Positions 8,326-16,465 of a DNA stretch of 64,000 bases are shown piece after piece. Made by a program: the position numbers and the translations under genes. The notes below the pieces were generated by a model, which saw only the letters and a list, made by a program, of their open reading frames with translations, ran no database searches and was not told where the DNA came from. The first letter of the stretch is position 1. Each line of letters begins with the position of its first letter. The stretch comes from an uncultured Eubacteriales bacterium. Lineage in GTDB: Bacteria; Bacillota; Clostridia; Oscillospirales; Acutalibacteraceae. The stretch spans positions 124,001-188,000 of the forward strand of contig CAKSDI010000005.1 of NCBI GenBank assembly GCA_934445035.1. Direction: 5' to 3'.

Positions 8326-9306
8326 ATGAAAAAATGTCCCTACTGCTCAAAAGAGCTTTTAGATAACGCTGAATTTTGCCTTTACTGCATGCGTCCGCTT
8401 AGTCTTAAAAATGCAAAAGAGCATAAAATCGAAAAGTTTTCTTTAAAAAGTGCTTTGATGATTTTTGTGCCTCTTTTGGCTGTAATAATTGCGGTTGCGG
8501 CGATTATTATTTTCAAGCCTAAAAGCGGCGGCGATATATTTACAGCAGGAAAACTTACAAATTCAAAATATGAAAGTATAAATAAAGCTGAAAATCAGGG
8601 AAGAAATTTATCTTCCGGAAATTCAAGCCGGGAAACCTCGCATTCCGACTCGCAGACTTCAAAGAATTCCCAGGAGCAAAATTTCGATTACTCCGAAAAG
8701 GGAGATCTGCCGGTCTCAGGATCAAGATCATCGGGAAGTAAAAGCTCCTCTTCTGCCTCTTCAAAATCATCAACAGCACAGACTCCATCGAATAATACCT
8801 CTACTTCTTCTGAAAGCTCGGCTTCGCAGGATTCACAAGGAGAAACCGAAAGCCAAACATTTAGCTTTAAAGCCATTAGCGGAGGAATTGAAATAACAGG
8901 TATAGCGAAAGAAAATGCAAGCGGAGAATATTCAATTCCCGAAACTTTAAACGGAAAGCCTGTAATAAGTATCGGTGAGAAAGCTTTTTATTATAAAAAA
9001 ATAAAAAGCATTAGTCTTCCTGAAACACTTAAAACCATAAACAATCAGGCTTTTGCGGGCTGCAGTTATCTTTCTTCTGTAAAAATCCCTAAAAGTGTTG
9101 TAAAAATCGGAAGCAATGCATTTTTGCCTTGTAATAATCTTTCAAGCGTTTATATAGCTTCTTCGGATATCAGCGTTGCCGCTTATGCATTTTCAGATTC
9201 TTATAATCGCAATGTTGAGCTGACAATTTATGCTCCCTCTTCGTCTGGTTTGAAAGACAAAGCAAAACTTTATTGGTCGGCAAAATATGTCGAATGGAAC
9301 GGATAA
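8326..9306 (+). CDS. zinc-ribbon, transmembrane, leucine-rich-repeat (BspA-type) protein
   Basis: 326 residues. The N-terminal zinc ribbon has Cys at 4, 7, 18 and 21 (CPYC...CLYC). One transmembrane helix spans about 42-63. A long Ser-rich linker (about 90-170) leads to a C-terminal domain with two to three LRR_5/BspA-type repeats (IGEKAFYYKKIKSISLPETL, INNQAFAGCSYLSSVKIP, IGSNAFLPCNNLSSVYI). The topology implies a cytoplasmic ribbon and an external repeat domain, suited to sensing or adhesion. It follows the 7898 gene by 5 bp and precedes dusB by 7 bp, so dusB may be partly read from the same promoter. Confidence 0.8.
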   Translation: MKKCPYCSKELLDNAEFCLYCMRPLSLKNAKEHKIEKFSLKSALMIFVPLLAVIIAVAAIIIFKPKSGGDIFTAGKLTNSKYESINKAENQGRNLSSGNSSRETSHSDSQTSKNSQEQNFDYSEKGDLPVSGSRSSGSKSSSSASSKSSTAQTPSNNTSTSSESSASQDSQGETESQTFSFKAISGGIEITGIAKENASGEYSIPETLNGKPVISIGEKAFYYKKIKSISLPETLKTINNQAFAGCSYLSSVKIPKSVVKIGSNAFLPCNNLSSVYIASSDISVAAYAFSDSYNRNVELTIYAPSSSGLKDKAKLYWSAKYVEWNG

Positions 9307-9313
9307 TTATTTT

Positions 9314-10282
9314 ATGAAAATTAAAAATATTGAGATAGGCGGTTATGCCGCTCTCGCTCCTATGGCAGGCGTTGCGGATAGGGCAATGAGAGAAATATGC
9401 GTAAATTTCGGCGCGGCTTTTACTGTCGGCGAGCTTACGAGCGCCAAGGGAATATCTCTCGGTGATAAAAAATCAAAAGAGCTTATTTCCGCTGATAAAA
9501 ACGGCGCTCCTTTTGCCTCTCAGATTTTCGGCAGCGATCCTGAAATTATGGCGCAGGCGGCAAAATATGCCGAAGATCAAGGGCCTGATTTTATTGATAT
9601 AAATATGGGCTGTCCTGCCCCGAAAGTGGCGGGAAACGGCGGCGGAAGCGCATTAATGGCAGAGCCCGAGAAAGCGGCGGAAATTGTAAACCGGGTAGTA
9701 AACGCGGTAAAGATCCCAGTAACAGTCAAAATGCGCACGGGAATCGATTTTGAGCATATCACTGCTCCGAAATTAGCCGTTTTATGCGAACAGGCAGGCG
9801 CGGCGGCAATCACCGTTCACGGAAGAACGCGCGCGCAGATGTATGCTCCGCCCGTTGACAGTGAAACGATAAAAATGGTAAAAGAATCGGTCAATATCCC
9901 GGTTATAGCTAACGGCGATATAATCGACGCCGAGTCGGCAAAAGATATGCTTTCTTTTACAAAATGCGATTTTTTAATGGTCGGCAGAGCGGCAAGAGGA
10001 AATCCTTTTATTTTTGAGGAAATAAACTCGGCTTTTGAGGGAAAGAGTTATACTCCTCCCACGCTTGAATTTCGGCTTAAAGTTTGCCTTGAGCAGATCA
10101 GACTTATGGAAAAATATAAGGACCCTCATATTGCGGTGCTTGAATCGAGAAAGCATTTGGCGTGGTATATTTCCGGTATCAGGGGCGCCGCGGCGCTAAG
10201 GCGGGAATGCGGCGAAGTAAGCTCTTTTGAAGACGCAAAAAGGATATGCGAAAAAGCACTTGAACAAAACGCATTGTTATGA
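9314..10282 (+). CDS. dusB: tRNA-dihydrouridine synthase
   Basis: 322 residues; FMN-dependent reduction of uridine to dihydrouridine in the tRNA D-loop. The TIM barrel starts at YAALAPMAGVAD. The catalytic Cys is C100 in MGCPAPK, followed by GNGGGSALM. MRTGID, VHGRTR and NGDI loops bind FMN and tRNA. The ATG at 9314 gives the usual family N-terminus; the earlier ATG at 9287 would overlap the previous gene by 20 bp. The RBS is weak (GGA), consistent with coupling to the upstream gene. Confidence 0.93.
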   Translation: MKIKNIEIGGYAALAPMAGVADRAMREICVNFGAAFTVGELTSAKGISLGDKKSKELISADKNGAPFASQIFGSDPEIMAQAAKYAEDQGPDFIDINMGCPAPKVAGNGGGSALMAEPEKAAEIVNRVVNAVKIPVTVKMRTGIDFEHITAPKLAVLCEQAGAAAITVHGRTRAQMYAPPVDSETIKMVKESVNIPVIANGDIIDAESAKDMLSFTKCDFLMVGRAARGNPFIFEEINSAFEGKSYTPPTLEFRLKVCLEQIRLMEKYKDPHIAVLESRKHLAWYISGIRGAAALRRECGEVSSFEDAKRICEKALEQNALL

Positions 10283-10315
10283 TAGAATAATAAGGCTTGA
10301 AAGAAGGAATAGAAT

Positions 10316-11047
10316 ATGTCAGGACATTCAAAATGGAATAATATCAAAAGAAAAAAGGAAAAGACAGACGCCGCCAAAGCGAAAATATTTACCAAAATCG
10401 GTAAAGAAATATCTGTTATAGTAAAGCAGGGCGGTCCTAATATGAATGAAAACAGCCGTCTTAAAGACGCTGTCGCTAAGGCCAAAGCCGCCAATGTGCC
10501 TAATGATAATATCGAAAGAATTATTAAAAAGGCCGCAGGTGAGCAGGACGGCAGCGAATATGAAGAGCTTATTTATGAGGGTTACGGTCCGAGCGGAGTT
10601 GCAGTCGTAGTAGAAGCGCTCACGGACAACCGCAACCGCACAGCCGGCGATGTAAGGCATTACTTCGATAAATGCGGAGGAAATTTAGGTCAGAGCGGCT
10701 CCGTTATGTTTATGTTCGAGAGAAAAGGCATAATCGAGATCGAGGGCGAGGGCCACGATGAAGACGAGGTTATGGAAGCGGCTTTGGAAGCAGGCGCCGA
10801 GGATTTTGAGTTTGACGGCGATGTTTTCGAGATCTCTACGGATCCGAACGATCTCGGAAAAGTGAGAGACGCTTTGGAGGAAAAAGGATTCTCATTCCTT
10901 TCGGCCGAGGTGCAGTATATCCCCACTACTATGACTTCTATCGACGATCAGGAGTCAAGAGATAAAATGGAAAAGCTTATTGATATGTTAGAGGAAAACG
11001 ACGATGTTCAGGCAATCTGGCATAACTGGGAAATGCCTGAAGAATAA
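10316..11047 (+). CDS. yebC: YebC/PmpR family protein
   Basis: 243 residues with the family N-terminus MSGHSKWNNIKRKKEKTDAA and the GYGPSGVAVVVEALTDNRNR core. Members have been described as transcriptional regulators and, more recently, as helpers of translation through difficult motifs; sequence does not decide between these. The length is normal. It begins 33 bp after dusB with AAGAAGGA as RBS and ends at a strong terminator. Confidence 0.93.
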   Translation: MSGHSKWNNIKRKKEKTDAAKAKIFTKIGKEISVIVKQGGPNMNENSRLKDAVAKAKAANVPNDNIERIIKKAAGEQDGSEYEELIYEGYGPSGVAVVVEALTDNRNRTAGDVRHYFDKCGGNLGQSGSVMFMFERKGIIEIEGEGHDEDEVMEAALEAGAEDFEFDGDVFEISTDPNDLGKVRDALEEKGFSFLSAEVQYIPTTMTSIDDQESRDKMEKLIDMLEENDDVQAIWHNWEMPEE

Positions 11048-11106
11048 AGGCTTTTCGGCGTTTTATGTTTTAAAAAATAACATAATAAATAATATATAAT
11101 TAACAT

Positions 11107-11147
11107 AAAAAATGATTCGGAAATTTTATTTTTCCGGATCATTTTTT
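11107..11147 (+). terminator. intrinsic terminator after yebC
   Basis: 17-bp stem with one G-U pair: AAAAAATGATTCGGAAA pairs with TTTCCGGATCATTTTTT around a 7-nt loop, ending in a T-run. It separates yebC from the spoIIIA operon. Confidence 0.85.
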
Positions 11148-11177
11148 GTTATATTCGGGACTTGCCCCTCATAATCT
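11148..11177 (+). promoter_or_regulatory. candidate sigma-E promoter of the spoIIIA operon
   Basis: GTTATATT (11148-11155), a 14-bp spacer and CATAATCT (11170-11177) resemble the mother-cell sigma-E consensus (about GTCATATT, 14 bp, CATACAAT). It sits directly after the yebC terminator and 30 bp before the spoIIIAA start. spoIIIA is sigma-E controlled in Bacillus. Confidence 0.55.
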
Positions 11178-11206
11178 TTAGTACAAGCCCGAAAGGAAGA
11201 GGCAAA

Positions 11207-12094
11207 ATGAAAGAAGACTATGAAAAAATCCTGCAGAAATTACCCGAAAGGATATCCGCGGCGCTTAAAAAATGCAGTCTTTTTTTAAGCGGTGCGGAGG
11301 AAATAAGACTCAGGGAAAATTGCTCTCTTGCTTTAACTATAGGAACAAATACTTTCTTTATTAACGAAGACGGCGGCGCCTCCCGCTTTTCTTCGGAAAA
11401 TTGTCTTAAAGTAAGCAAAGAAGAAATCGAAAATTCTTATTATATGCTTTGCGGAAATTCCGTTTTCTCTCACGATTCGGAGGCAAAAAGGGGCTTTATC
11501 ACTCTTGACGGCGGCCACCGCGTGGGAATCGGCGGAACTTTTCTTGAAAACGGCGATGTTTTAGATATCACTTCTCTTAATATCAGAATAGCAAAGGATA
11601 TAAATAATGCTTCTGTAGATATCCCAGAAGAGGTGCTTTTATCGGGATTGCTTGTTGCAGGTCCTCCCGGCAGCGGAAAGACCACATTTTTAAAAGACGC
11701 CGCAAAAAGGCTTTCGTGCGGCAAAAGCTCAAAAAGAGTAACTGTCATCGATTCAAGAAACGAGCTTTGCAGAATCGACGGTAAAGCCGGAGAAAACTGC
11801 GATATTTTAAGAATTGCGGATAAGGCAAAGGGCATTGAAATGGCAATAAGAACTCTTTATCCGCAGGTTGTGATATTTGATGAAATAGGAAATCTCTGTC
11901 AGGCGCGGTCGGTAAGAGAATGCTTTAATTGCGGAGTAAGCGTAATAACAAGCGTTCACGCAGGAGATATTGAGGACTTGAAATCAAGAAAAACCGTAAA
12001 AGAACTGATAATTTCCGGGGCGATCAAAAATATAGTGCTTTTAAGCGCCGGGCATAAAGAAAAACCGCTTTTAATATCTGCAAAGGAAGTGTGA
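11207..12094 (+). CDS. spoIIIAA: stage III sporulation protein AA (ATPase)
   Basis: 295 residues; mother-cell ATPase of the SpoIIIA-SpoIIQ channel, related to secretion ATPases. Walker A is GPPGSGKT at 152-159 and Walker B is VVIFDE at 221-226, followed by a SVHAGD segment. The ATG at 11207 is chosen for AGGAAGAGG just upstream; the in-frame TTG at 11162 lies at the putative -10 region. First gene of an eight-gene operon with overlapping or closely spaced cistrons, expected only in sporulating mother cells. Confidence 0.95.
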   Translation: MKEDYEKILQKLPERISAALKKCSLFLSGAEEIRLRENCSLALTIGTNTFFINEDGGASRFSSENCLKVSKEEIENSYYMLCGNSVFSHDSEAKRGFITLDGGHRVGIGGTFLENGDVLDITSLNIRIAKDINNASVDIPEEVLLSGLLVAGPPGSGKTTFLKDAAKRLSCGKSSKRVTVIDSRNELCRIDGKAGENCDILRIADKAKGIEMAIRTLYPQVVIFDEIGNLCQARSVRECFNCGVSVITSVHAGDIEDLKSRKTVKELIISGAIKNIVLLSAGHKEKPLLISAKEV

Positions 12095-12097
12095 TCT

Positions 12098-12547
12098 ATG
12101 ACTTTGAAAATTATAGGCTGTTTTTTGATATTTTCTTCTTGCGCTCTTTGCGGAATTTCGGTATCGGGAAAATTCTATAAAAGAAAAAAGGTTTTAAATG
12201 AGCTCTCCATAGGATTTGATAAAGCCGCGTGCAGGCTTAAAAGAGGAGGTTCCGACCGAAAAAGGATAATAGAAGAAAGCTTTAAAGAGCTTAGCTTTAC
12301 TGATAAAAACGGTGAAATTTCAATTTCGCAGGCAGGACTCAACCTTGATGATAAAAAAATTCTTAATTCTTATTTTTCGGCTTTCGGAAAAGAAAATACC
12401 GAAAAAGAGCTTAAAAATCTTGAACTTACCGCTTCTCTTATAAAAATTCAGTATGAGTCTGCCGTAAAAGAGGCGGAGAAAAATGCTTCTTTGTTTAAAA
12501 CGCTCGGATTCTGCGCAGGGCTTTTGCTTTGTATATTATTTATCTGA
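12098..12547 (+). CDS. spoIIIAB: stage III sporulation protein AB
   Basis: 149 residues, slightly shorter than the usual 170. An N-terminal hydrophobic helix (about 3-20) and a C-terminal hydrophobic segment (about 134-149) flank a charged, helical, GspF-like domain (KFYKRKKVLNEL...). It is a membrane component of the SpoIIIA channel. It begins 3 bp after spoIIIAA and is assigned mainly by position and overall pattern. Confidence 0.88.
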   Translation: MTLKIIGCFLIFSSCALCGISVSGKFYKRKKVLNELSIGFDKAACRLKRGGSDRKRIIEESFKELSFTDKNGEISISQAGLNLDDKKILNSYFSAFGKENTEKELKNLELTASLIKIQYESAVKEAEKNASLFKTLGFCAGLLLCILFI

Positions 12548-12560
12548 AAGGAAAAAAGCA

Positions 12561-12755
12561 ATGGATGTTGATTTTATTTTTAAAATTGCGGCAATCGGAA
12601 TAATAGTCACGGTTTTACATCAGCTGCTTGTGAGATCGGGAAGAGAGGAGCAGGCAATGCTCACCACTCTTGCGGGACTTGTAGTAGTTTTAATGATGAT
12701 AGTGGGAGCCATAGCGGATCTTTTTTCCGAGATAAAAGGGCTGTTCGGACTGTGA
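12561..12755 (+). CDS. spoIIIAC: stage III sporulation protein AC
   Basis: 64-residue, two-helix membrane protein with the family start MDVDFIFKIAAIGIIV and HQLLVRSGREEQAML. The ATG at 12561 is preceded by GAAAGGA and gives the usual size; a longer frame from 12483 would overlap spoIIIAB. The stop overlaps the spoIIIAD start (GTGA). Confidence 0.95.
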   Translation: MDVDFIFKIAAIGIIVTVLHQLLVRSGREEQAMLTTLAGLVVVLMMIVGAIADLFSEIKGLFGL

Positions 12756-13147
12756 GCGCTTATTTTTTAAAGGTAACGGCTGTGGTTATCGTAACGCTTA
12801 TCTGCACCGTTTTCCTTAAAAGCTACAGACCGGAGCTTTCTTTGGCTGTGGCAATTTCAGGCTCCGTGATTGCCGTGCTTATGATCTTAAACGGCTTTAA
12901 ACCTTATGTTGACGATATAAAGGCTCTGTTTTTTAAGACCTCTTTTGAACCGGAGCTTTTAAAAACCGTCTTAAAAGCTGTGGGGATATCGTATATTTCG
13001 GCTTTTGCCGCCGATACCTGCCGTGACTGCGGACAAACAGCCTTAGCCCTTAAAGCCGAGCTTGCGGGGAAATGCGCTGTTTTTGCGCTCTGCGTTCCGA
13101 TGATAATAATGCTCCTTAAAACCGCCCTGGAGGTTGCAAAGGGATGA
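12752..13147 (+). CDS. spoIIIAD: stage III sporulation protein AD
   Basis: 131 residues, four predicted membrane helices, GTG start overlapping the spoIIIAC stop by 4 nt. Conserved features include the segment ISYISAFAADTCRDCGQTAL and the C-terminal helix. Membrane partner of SpoIIIAC/AE in the forespore feeding channel. Its own stop overlaps the spoIIIAE start by 4 nt, so translation is coupled. Confidence 0.95.
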   Translation: MSAYFLKVTAVVIVTLICTVFLKSYRPELSLAVAISGSVIAVLMILNGFKPYVDDIKALFFKTSFEPELLKTVLKAVGISYISAFAADTCRDCGQTALALKAELAGKCAVFALCVPMIIMLLKTALEVAKG

Positions 13148-14265
13148 AAAAAATAATATTTTCGGCAGTAGTTTTTCTGGCACTCCTCTTTTTGCCGGGA
13201 ATTACGGCTTTTGCCGAAACGGAAAATGATGAAAATTATGATATTTTTAATACCGAGGAACTTGAAAATTCTTTAAGCGAGGAAACAAAAAAATATCTTG
13301 ATGATTTTTCTTTAAAGCTTGAAAACGGAAAATTTTCCTCTTCTCTTACTCCTAAGGAATTTATCTTACATATCACAGATTTTTTAAAAGAAGGCATAAA
13401 AGGCCCTCTTAAAATATTTTTTCTGATATCGGGTATAATTCTTGCCGTCGCCGCGGCAGACGCTTTTAAAAAAAGCGGCGATCAGAGTGCAGCGGCGGTG
13501 CTTGCGGGTACTCTTGCGATAGCGGCGGCAGGAATAGGCGATGTTATGTCCGCCGCGTCTGCGGCGGTGTCTGCGATAAAAGCGGTTTCGGATTTTATGT
13601 TTGCATTTATTCCTGTTTTCACGGCTATTGTCGCAGTTTCGGGAAAAACCGCCACTTCCGCCGCCTCGGGCGCTCTGCTGCTTGGCGCCACACAAGCTGT
13701 CAGCGCCGCCTGCACCTATCTTATATTACCTATAATCAGCGGCTTTTCTGCGCTCTTTATAAGCAGTTCTTTTTCTCCGCTTACGGAAAGGTCAAGCCTG
13801 CCCGTAGTTTTAAAAAAAGCGGCGCTTTGGATACTTTCTCTTGTATCTACGCTTTTTTTGGGAATTTTAGGAATTCAGACCGTTATCAGCTCCGCTTCGG
13901 ATACCGTGGGGCTTAAAACCGCTAAATTTATAGTCGGCACCTGCGTTCCGGTAGCAGGTCCTGCGCTTGCGGAGGCGGCGTCAACAGTTGCGGCGTCGGT
14001 TTCGCTTGTGAGGTCGTCTGTAGGAGCGTATGCGGTAGCGGCGCTGGTCTTCACCGTGTTACCCGTGCTTTTGCAGGTGGCAATGCTCAGAGGCTGTTTT
14101 TTACTCAGTATCGCGGTGAGCGAAACATTTGCGCTCCCTAAAATGACATCTCTTTTAAAGGCGATAGATTCGGTCTTATCGATCCTCTTTGCTATTTTAC
14201 TTCTTATATCGGGACTTTTTGTTATAGCACTTGGAATCGTTGTGAATGCGGGGAAGAGCGTATGA
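13144..14265 (+). CDS. spoIIIAE: stage III sporulation protein AE
   Basis: 373 residues. An N-terminal signal peptide (MKKIIFSAVVFLALLFLPG, cleavage near AFA-ET) is followed by an external region of about 85 residues and a block of about seven hydrophobic helices. This is the normal architecture of the polytopic subunit of the SpoIIIA channel. The start overlaps the spoIIIAD stop (ATGA) and the stop overlaps the spoIIIAF start (ATGA). Confidence 0.95.
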   Translation: MKKIIFSAVVFLALLFLPGITAFAETENDENYDIFNTEELENSLSEETKKYLDDFSLKLENGKFSSSLTPKEFILHITDFLKEGIKGPLKIFFLISGIILAVAAADAFKKSGDQSAAAVLAGTLAIAAAGIGDVMSAASAAVSAIKAVSDFMFAFIPVFTAIVAVSGKTATSAASGALLLGATQAVSAACTYLILPIISGFSALFISSSFSPLTERSSLPVVLKKAALWILSLVSTLFLGILGIQTVISSASDTVGLKTAKFIVGTCVPVAGPALAEAASTVAASVSLVRSSVGAYAVAALVFTVLPVLLQVAMLRGCFLLSIAVSETFALPKMTSLLKAIDSVLSILFAILLLISGLFVIALGIVVNAGKSV

Positions 14266-14687
14266 ATGCGTTTAAAGGTTTTATAATGTCCGTTTGCACG
14301 CTGTTTTGCGTATTGGGAGGGCTTTTCATTTTAAGCCCAAAGGGGAAGTTCGAAAAGCCCGTGAGATATGTTTTTGCACTTGTGTTATTGATCTGCACGG
14401 TAAGCTCGGCGCTGCAATTTATGAAAACCGATTTCAGTTTTTCTTTTGACAGCTTTGCTCAAACAGATACTACCGATATCTCCGTTTACACCGCAAAAAA
14501 AGTCTATGAAACGGCGCTTGAAAACGAGGGAATAAATTTTGAAAAAATTTCCCTTATTACGGATAAACTTGAAAACGGCAGCATAAATATTACTAAGATT
14601 ATTATTTTGTCCGATGATGATCCCGAGAAAATAAAAGAAATCGTATCGCCCGGCGGCGATATAGAGGTGGAAATAAGAAGTGAATGA
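14262..14687 (+). CDS. spoIIIAF: stage III sporulation protein AF
   Basis: 141 residues; two N-terminal membrane helices (about 5-25 and 34-52), then a soluble ring-building domain outside the mother-cell membrane that ends EIRSE. It overlaps spoIIIAE by 4 nt and spoIIIAG by 8 nt, so it lies in a tightly coupled cistron array. Confidence 0.92.
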   Translation: MNAFKGFIMSVCTLFCVLGGLFILSPKGKFEKPVRYVFALVLLICTVSSALQFMKTDFSFSFDSFAQTDTTDISVYTAKKVYETALENEGINFEKISLITDKLENGSINITKIIILSDDDPEKIKEIVSPGGDIEVEIRSE

Positions 14688-15228
14688 GAAACTTAAAAAA
14701 ATAACCGAAAAGATAAAAAATCCGAAAATTCTTATAATTGTCGGATTTATCGGAATAGGGCTTATTTTTCTTTCATCATTAATTCCGAAAACGCAGGAAA
14801 AAAAGGATACCGATTCTTCCCAGTCCGTTAGCGCAAAGGATTATAAGGATGAGCTTGAAAGAAGCCTTAAAGTTTTAGTAAGCGGAATTTCGGGAGATCC
14901 TGATCCCACGGTTATCGTTACGCTTGAATCGGGAGTGAGGTATTCTTATGCGGATTCCGAGAAAAGCGATCAGTCCTCTTCGGAGGGAAAGGATAAAGGC
15001 GGAGAAGAAAAAAAGAGCGTCAGCAGATCTTATGTGATAGTAAAATCGGCGGACGGCTCGGAGGGGCCGCTGCTTGTGTCCGAGCTTATGCCGCAGGTAA
15101 GGGGAGTAGCCGTTATCTGCGAGGGCGGGTATGACGAAACCGTAAGCGAGGAAATAAATAACGCCGTAACAGCGGCGCTAAATATAACATCAAAACGCGT
15201 ATATATTTCAGGAGGTAACACAAAATGA
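14680..15228 (+). CDS. spoIIIAG: stage III sporulation protein AG
   Basis: 182 residues, GTG start inside the end of spoIIIAF. One membrane helix (about 18-36) and a C-terminal ring-building domain containing TVIVTLESGVRYSYA and VRGVAVICEGGYD, which forms the large periplasmic-side ring between mother cell and forespore. An acidic, Ser-rich insertion (about 90-112) interrupts the domain, as in other members. It overlaps spoIIIAH by 4 nt. Confidence 0.94.
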   Translation: MNEKLKKITEKIKNPKILIIVGFIGIGLIFLSSLIPKTQEKKDTDSSQSVSAKDYKDELERSLKVLVSGISGDPDPTVIVTLESGVRYSYADSEKSDQSSSEGKDKGGEEKKSVSRSYVIVKSADGSEGPLLVSELMPQVRGVAVICEGGYDETVSEEINNAVTAALNITSKRVYISGGNTK

Positions 15229-15782
15229 AAAAATTCAAGATTTTTACTAAAGGTCAGGCTTTGCTGGTGGTTATGGTGCTGGCTTTGGGAGCGGCGGTAT
15301 GGCTTAATATGAAATTCACTTCAAAAGAAAAATATCTCGGCGAGGCTTCTTATGTTTCGGGCTCTTCGTCTTCAAAAACCGTCGCCACTGCCGCAAAGGC
15401 AAATCAGAAGTCCTCTTCAAGCTCTCAAAGCTCTTCCGATTATTTCACCGCGGCAAAAAAGAACAGGGAAACAGCTCTTAAAAAAGCACAGAATTCGGTT
15501 GAAGAAATGCTCGATTCAGATAAACTTACCGAGGCCGATAAGCAACAGGCGGTAAAGATAGCGGGCGAAATAGCCAAAAGAATAGAGCGTGAAAATAATA
15601 TAGAAACCCTGCTTAAAGCAAAGGGCTTTGAAAAATGCGTGGCGGTTATGAGCGAAGATTCAATTTCCGTTGTTGTGAGCTCGCAGGGGCTTACCACTGC
15701 GCAAACAATGCAGATCCAGGATATTATCACTTCTCAGACCGATATCGGTCTTTCCAACATAAAAATAATTACTTCAAAATAG
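15225..15782 (+). CDS. spoIIIAH: stage III sporulation protein AH
   Basis: 185 residues. One membrane helix (about 12-28), a Ser/Lys-rich linker (43-70) and a C-terminal EscJ/PrgK-like ring domain (about 85-185) that binds forespore SpoIIQ in Bacillus. RBS AGGAGG. Last gene of the operon. No terminator is visible before the next promoter, which overlaps its stop codon. Confidence 0.94.
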   Translation: MKKFKIFTKGQALLVVMVLALGAAVWLNMKFTSKEKYLGEASYVSGSSSSKTVATAAKANQKSSSSSQSSSDYFTAAKKNRETALKKAQNSVEEMLDSDKLTEADKQQAVKIAGEIAKRIERENNIETLLKAKGFEKCVAVMSEDSISVVVSSQGLTTAQTMQIQDIITSQTDIGLSNIKIITSK

Positions 15783-15811
15783 TTGTGATTTTAAGAAAGA
15801 TGTGCTATAAT
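15783..15811 (+). promoter_or_regulatory. promoter of the Asp23 gene
   Basis: TTGTGA (15783-15788), 17 bp, TATAAT (15806-15811), directly after the spoIIIAH stop and 70 bp before the Asp23 start. It gives the next gene expression outside sporulation. Confidence 0.7.
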
Positions 15812-15881
15812 GATAAAAAATCACCGAAATCGTTTATTTTGGGAAAGATATTTTTATTAAAATAAATCGGAGGTTAAACCT

Positions 15882-16241
15882 ATGCAGGATTATAAAACCG
15901 AGCTTTCGGTAAGCACAGAAGTTCTTGAAAAAATGGCACAGATCGCGGCTATGGAAGTTGAGGGCGTTGTAGAGCTCAGCAAAAAAGCTATCGATCTTAA
16001 AGACGCTATAAAGACCAAAAGCGCCTTTAAAGGCGTTAAAGCGGAGATAATCAACGGTGCCGTTCATATCACCGTTTATATCAATGTAGAAGAAAACGCG
16101 GCGGTTAAAACCGTTGCCGAAAATGTCCAGAAAAATGTTAAGGACAAAATTCAGACTATGACGGGCACTGCGGTTACAGGAGTTAATGTTATTGTCGCAG
16201 ATGTAAGCCTTAAAGAGGAAAAGGACAGCACTAATGATTAG
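15882..16241 (+). CDS. Asp23/Gls24 family envelope stress protein
   Basis: 119 residues. Typical features are TEVLEKMAQIAAMEVEGVVEL at the N-terminus, a middle VHITVYINVEENAAVKTVAENVQ strand-helix unit and the final VTGVNVIVADVSL strand. Family members are small cytoplasmic or membrane-associated proteins linked to cell-envelope homeostasis. RBS CGGAGG. The stop codon TAG is built from the TA at the edge of a 63-bp inverted-repeat element and its first G; removal of the element would also leave TAG. Confidence 0.9.
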   Translation: MQDYKTELSVSTEVLEKMAQIAAMEVEGVVELSKKAIDLKDAIKTKSAFKGVKAEIINGAVHITVYINVEENAAVKTVAENVQKNVKDKIQTMTGTAVTGVNVIVADVSLKEEKDSTND

Positions 16242-16301
16242 ACAATATAATCGGACAAATTTTCCGCTATGAGAAGTGTTGTACCCTGATTGTATTGTCT
16301 A
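16239..16301 (+). mobile_element. 63-bp MITE-like element, copy 1
   Basis: The ends are TAGACAATATAATC and GATTGTATTGTCTA, which are 14-bp inverted repeats with one T/G mismatch. The interior reads GGACAAATTTTCCGC and so on. It is flanked by TA on both sides and has no coding capacity. The reverse complement of 27592-27654 matches it at 61 of 63 bases. It looks like a non-autonomous miniature element with TA target duplication (Tc1/mariner-IS630 style). A conserved structured RNA or regulatory repeat is the alternative. Confidence 0.75.
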
Positions 16302-16322
16302 GGCTTCCTGAATTTTTAAATT

Positions 16323-16350
16323 AAAGCGCGGAAATTTTCCGCGCTTTTTT
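16323..16350 (+). terminator. intrinsic terminator after Asp23 gene and element
   Basis: AAAGCGCGGAA pairs with TTCCGCGCTTT around a 3-nt loop, followed by TTT. It lies downstream of the 63-bp element, so Asp23 transcripts include the element. Confidence 0.85.
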
Positions 16351-16351
16351 C

Positions 16352-16380
16352 TTGCCTAAATAAACAATAAGTAGTATAAT
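16352..16380 (+). promoter_or_regulatory. candidate promoter of the ABC exporter operon
   Basis: TTGCCT (16352-16357), 17 bp, TATAAT (16375-16380). It leaves an AT-rich leader of about 80 nt before the ABC ATPase start. Confidence 0.6.
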
Positions 16381-16465
16381 AAATATTAAACATTTATTAT
16401 TTATTCATATTTTCTTTAATAATTTCTGTTAAAATATGTTTAAAATTCATCTTGGAGGAATGGCA

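Noticed and set aside
9287..9313. ATG at 9287 as the dusB start
   Set aside because: It would overlap the LRR gene by 20 bp and adds residues not found in the family.
11162..11206. TTG at 11162 as the spoIIIAA start
   Set aside because: It overlaps the putative sigma-E -10 region and has no RBS, whereas ATG 11207 has a strong one.
16239..16301. 63-bp element as a transcription terminator
   Set aside because: The repeats are AT-rich with a long loop and no T-run follows; a proper terminator lies just downstream at 16323.
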